Shown in pieces: positions 62,536 through 64,000 of a stretch of 64,000 bases of DNA (position 1 is its first letter; the number at the start of each line of letters is the position of its first letter). Under the pieces are notes generated by a model that did no database searches, had not been told where the DNA came from, and was given only the letters and a program-made list of their open reading frames with translations. Where the stretch lies: NCBI GenBank assembly GCA_947364235.1, contig CANARY010000002.1, positions 248,001-312,000 on the forward strand, written 5' to 3'. The translations under genes were made by a program, and so were the position numbers. The stretch comes from an uncultured Candidatus Melainabacteria bacterium (lineage in GTDB: Bacteria; Cyanobacteriota; Vampirovibrionia; Gastranaerophilales; Gastranaerophilaceae).

Positions 62536-64000
62536 TTATAAATATTTGACAAATTTTTTCCCTACATTATATTTTTCACTATACCGCTTAAGTTCTTTGA
62601 TTACAACTCCTGATAACATAAATACTGCAATCAGATTAGGTACAGCAAGAAACAGAGTTACTGCATCAGATAGATTAATTATTGACTGGAAATTCATTGC
62701 TGAACCTGCGATTATGCATAAACAATAAATTGCTTGAAAAGTTCTTGTTTTAGCTTTTCCTTCTCCAAATAAAAATCCCCAAGCTTTTAGCCCGTAATAA
62801 GAACCGCAAAGCATTGTAGATAAGACAAAGCAGCTTGCCATGATTGTTAATAAAATCGGGTATGCCGGACAAATAGTTGCGAAAGCTTTTGATGTCAGCT
62901 CAATACCTGCAATACCGTCAACGGTTAGATAAGCTTTAGAAACTACTATTACAAACGCTGTAGCTACGCCGACTATTACTGTATCAACAAACGGCTGCAG
63001 CATAGAAATGAATGCTTGAGCAGCAGGTTTATTTGTGTTAACTGCAGAAAATGCGATTGGAGCTGTGCCTAAGCCTGATTCGTTTGCAAACATTGCTCTT
63101 CTGAATCCCCATAATAAACAAGCGAAAGCTCCCCCAGTCATAGCTCTTGGAGAAAAAGCTTCTTTTATAATAAGTAAGACTGTTTCTGGCAGATGGTGAA
63201 TGTTTACAAGGCAGACTAAAAATGCGCTTGCAACGTAAAGCGTGCACATTACAGGTGTTACTTTTGACGTAAATTTTCCGATAGCTTTAATACCGCCAAT
63301 AATTGTGAACCATGTTATTATTGCAACAATTGTACCTAAAACCCAGCCGTTATTTGCAAAAATACTGTTATCTCCGCCTGTGACTTCGGTATATTGTGCA
63401 GTCATAGCGTTAATTTGGAATAAGTTCCATCCGCCAATCATTGCAAAAATACAGCAGACAGCATAGGTTTTTGCTAAAATTTTACCAACAGCTTCTCCCT
63501 TGCCTCTAAAAGCAATAGGAATATAGTACATAGGACCTCCAGATACACTTCCATCCGGATTAGTTTGACGGAATTTAACGCCGAGGAGAACTTCTGAAAA
63601 TTTTAAAGCCATTGAAAACAGTCCCGCAATAATCATCCAGAAGATGACTCCTGGTCCGCCGATAGAAACTGCAGCTGCTGAACCGGCAACATTGCCTATT
63701 CCTGCGGAAGCAGAAATTGTTGCGCTTAAAGCCTGAAAAGAAGAAAGCTCGCCTTTCTTTTTGCGCTGGTAACCGTTTGAGTTATCATGTTTATATTTGT
63801 TTGTGATTAGTTTTAATGCATGTTTAAAACCCCAGAAACCAATAAAACCTGTTCTAAAAGTGAAAAATAAAGCTGCTGAAATGAGCAGAGCCACAAGAAA
63901 TTCAATCTTTACTCCGCCTATTGTGACATAAGAAAAGATTAATCCTGATACTTTATCTGCTATTGGTGCAAGTGCACTATCTATTACGGCATCTAAATTC
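62536..64000 (-). CDS. Sodium:alanine symporter family protein (AGCS/AlsT), 5' end outside the window
   Basis: The frame stays open to the window edge: reading upstream of the GTG at 63894 the protein runs NLDAVIDSALAPIADKVSG..., which is a proper N-terminus of this family, so the start lies right of the window. About 487 residues are visible, with some 11 membrane helices and the family signatures SASAGIGNVAG, GGPMYYIP and FRRAMFANESGLGTAP. It imports alanine or glycine with Na+. With the Oad sodium pump this fits a sodium-based membrane energetics. It precedes the homocitrate-synthase-like gene by 40 bases on the same strand. Confidence 0.92.
   Translation of the reverse strand, partial: NLDAVIDSALAPIADKVSGLIFSYVTIGGVKIEFLVALLISAALFFTFRTGFIGFWGFKHALKLITNKYKHDNSNGYQRKKKGELSSFQALSATISASAGIGNVAGSAAAVSIGGPGVIFWMIIAGLFSMALKFSEVLLGVKFRQTNPDGSVSGGPMYYIPIAFRGKGEAVGKILAKTYAVCCIFAMIGGWNLFQINAMTAQYTEVTGGDNSIFANNGWVLGTIVAIITWFTIIGGIKAIGKFTSKVTPVMCTLYVASAFLVCLVNIHHLPETVLLIIKEAFSPRAMTGGAFACLLWGFRRAMFANESGLGTAPIAFSAVNTNKPAAQAFISMLQPFVDTVIVGVATAFVIVVSKAYLTVDGIAGIELTSKAFATICPAYPILLTIMASCFVLSTMLCGSYYGLKAWGFLFGEGKAKTRTFQAIYCLCIIAGSAMNFQSIINLSDAVTLFLAVPNLIAVFMLSGVVIKELKRYSEKYNVGKKFVKYL

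Noticed and set aside
62536-63894. The GTG at 63894 as the true start of the symporter
   Set aside because: The frame continues upstream to the window edge and encodes sequence typical of the family N-terminus, so the gene is cut by the window.

Overview
The window looks like one contiguous piece of chromosome from an AT-rich, diderm, flagellated and probably fermentative bacterium. My best guess is a gut member of the Gastranaerophilales (Melainabacteria/Vampirovibrionia, the non-photosynthetic sister group of cyanobacteria). The reasons are the lipopolysaccharide export genes (lptB, an LptG/LptF-type permease) and gmhA, which indicate an outer membrane; flagellar cap proteins and sigma-28-type promoters; a sodium-pumping oxaloacetate decarboxylase and a flavodiiron protein with rubredoxin, which fit anaerobic life; and several lineage-style proteins carrying a VSFKG motif. 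The taxonomic call is an inference from protein style, not from a marker gene. I see no insertion sequence, prophage, integrase, CRISPR array or rRNA.

Layout. 1-509: end of a FliD-type gene. 572-6083: an unknown protein, ruvX, a DUF1292 protein, a Clp-N-repeat protein without an ATPase, tilS and hpt, closely packed on the plus strand. 6094-9586: flavodiiron protein, rubredoxin (too short for most ORF callers), then clpP-clpX. 9618-14903 (minus): a 764-residue EF-hand protein behind a sigma-28-type promoter, pyk, an M48-like protein with a broken zinc motif, and gmhA. 14969-21713: DUF475 membrane protein, a nucleotidyltransferase of the CCA-adding family and a cluster of five glycosyltransferases arranged around a divergent promoter region with a 20-bp inverted repeat. 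21763-24964: small membrane protein, SPFH protein, GNAT, metallophosphoesterase. 25015-29022 (minus): birA-oadG-oadA-oadB, a sodium pump operon with its own biotin ligase. 29100-31204: two VSFKG proteins. 31325-43769: mostly housekeeping and membrane genes (thioredoxin, tRNA-Ile, DnaQ-like exonuclease, RlmD-type methyltransferase, lipoate ligase family, dGTPase family, MgtC, TPR protein, orphan ABC ATPase, AI-2E family, radical SAM). 43998-45185: second protein with a sigma-28-type promoter. 45296-47735: divergent glycosyltransferases. 47749-49060: rplJ-rplL with a long leader. 49125-51790 (minus): lptB, an LptG/LptF-type permease and a phosphodiester glycosidase. 51974-52978: unknown Gly/Met-rich-N-terminus protein. 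53075-60633: tRNA-Gln and a giant 2,481-residue FliD-like protein. 61191-64000: homocitrate synthase family enzyme and a sodium:alanine symporter cut by the window edge.

How it fits together. The most distinctive theme is an apparently expanded flagellar/secreted-protein repertoire: two FliD paralogues, one of them very large with about sixteen hook-IN-like repeats and two Thr/Val-rich tandem repeat blocks, and two signal-peptide-less proteins whose promoters share the same sigma-28-like -35/-10 elements plus an extra upstream element at identical spacing. Surface building is the second theme (glycosyltransferases, lptB, the LptG/LptF-type permease, gmhA). Sodium-coupled energy metabolism is the third (Oad pump, AlsT-type symporter). 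Genes are packed so tightly that five convergent gene pairs overlap at their 3' ends.
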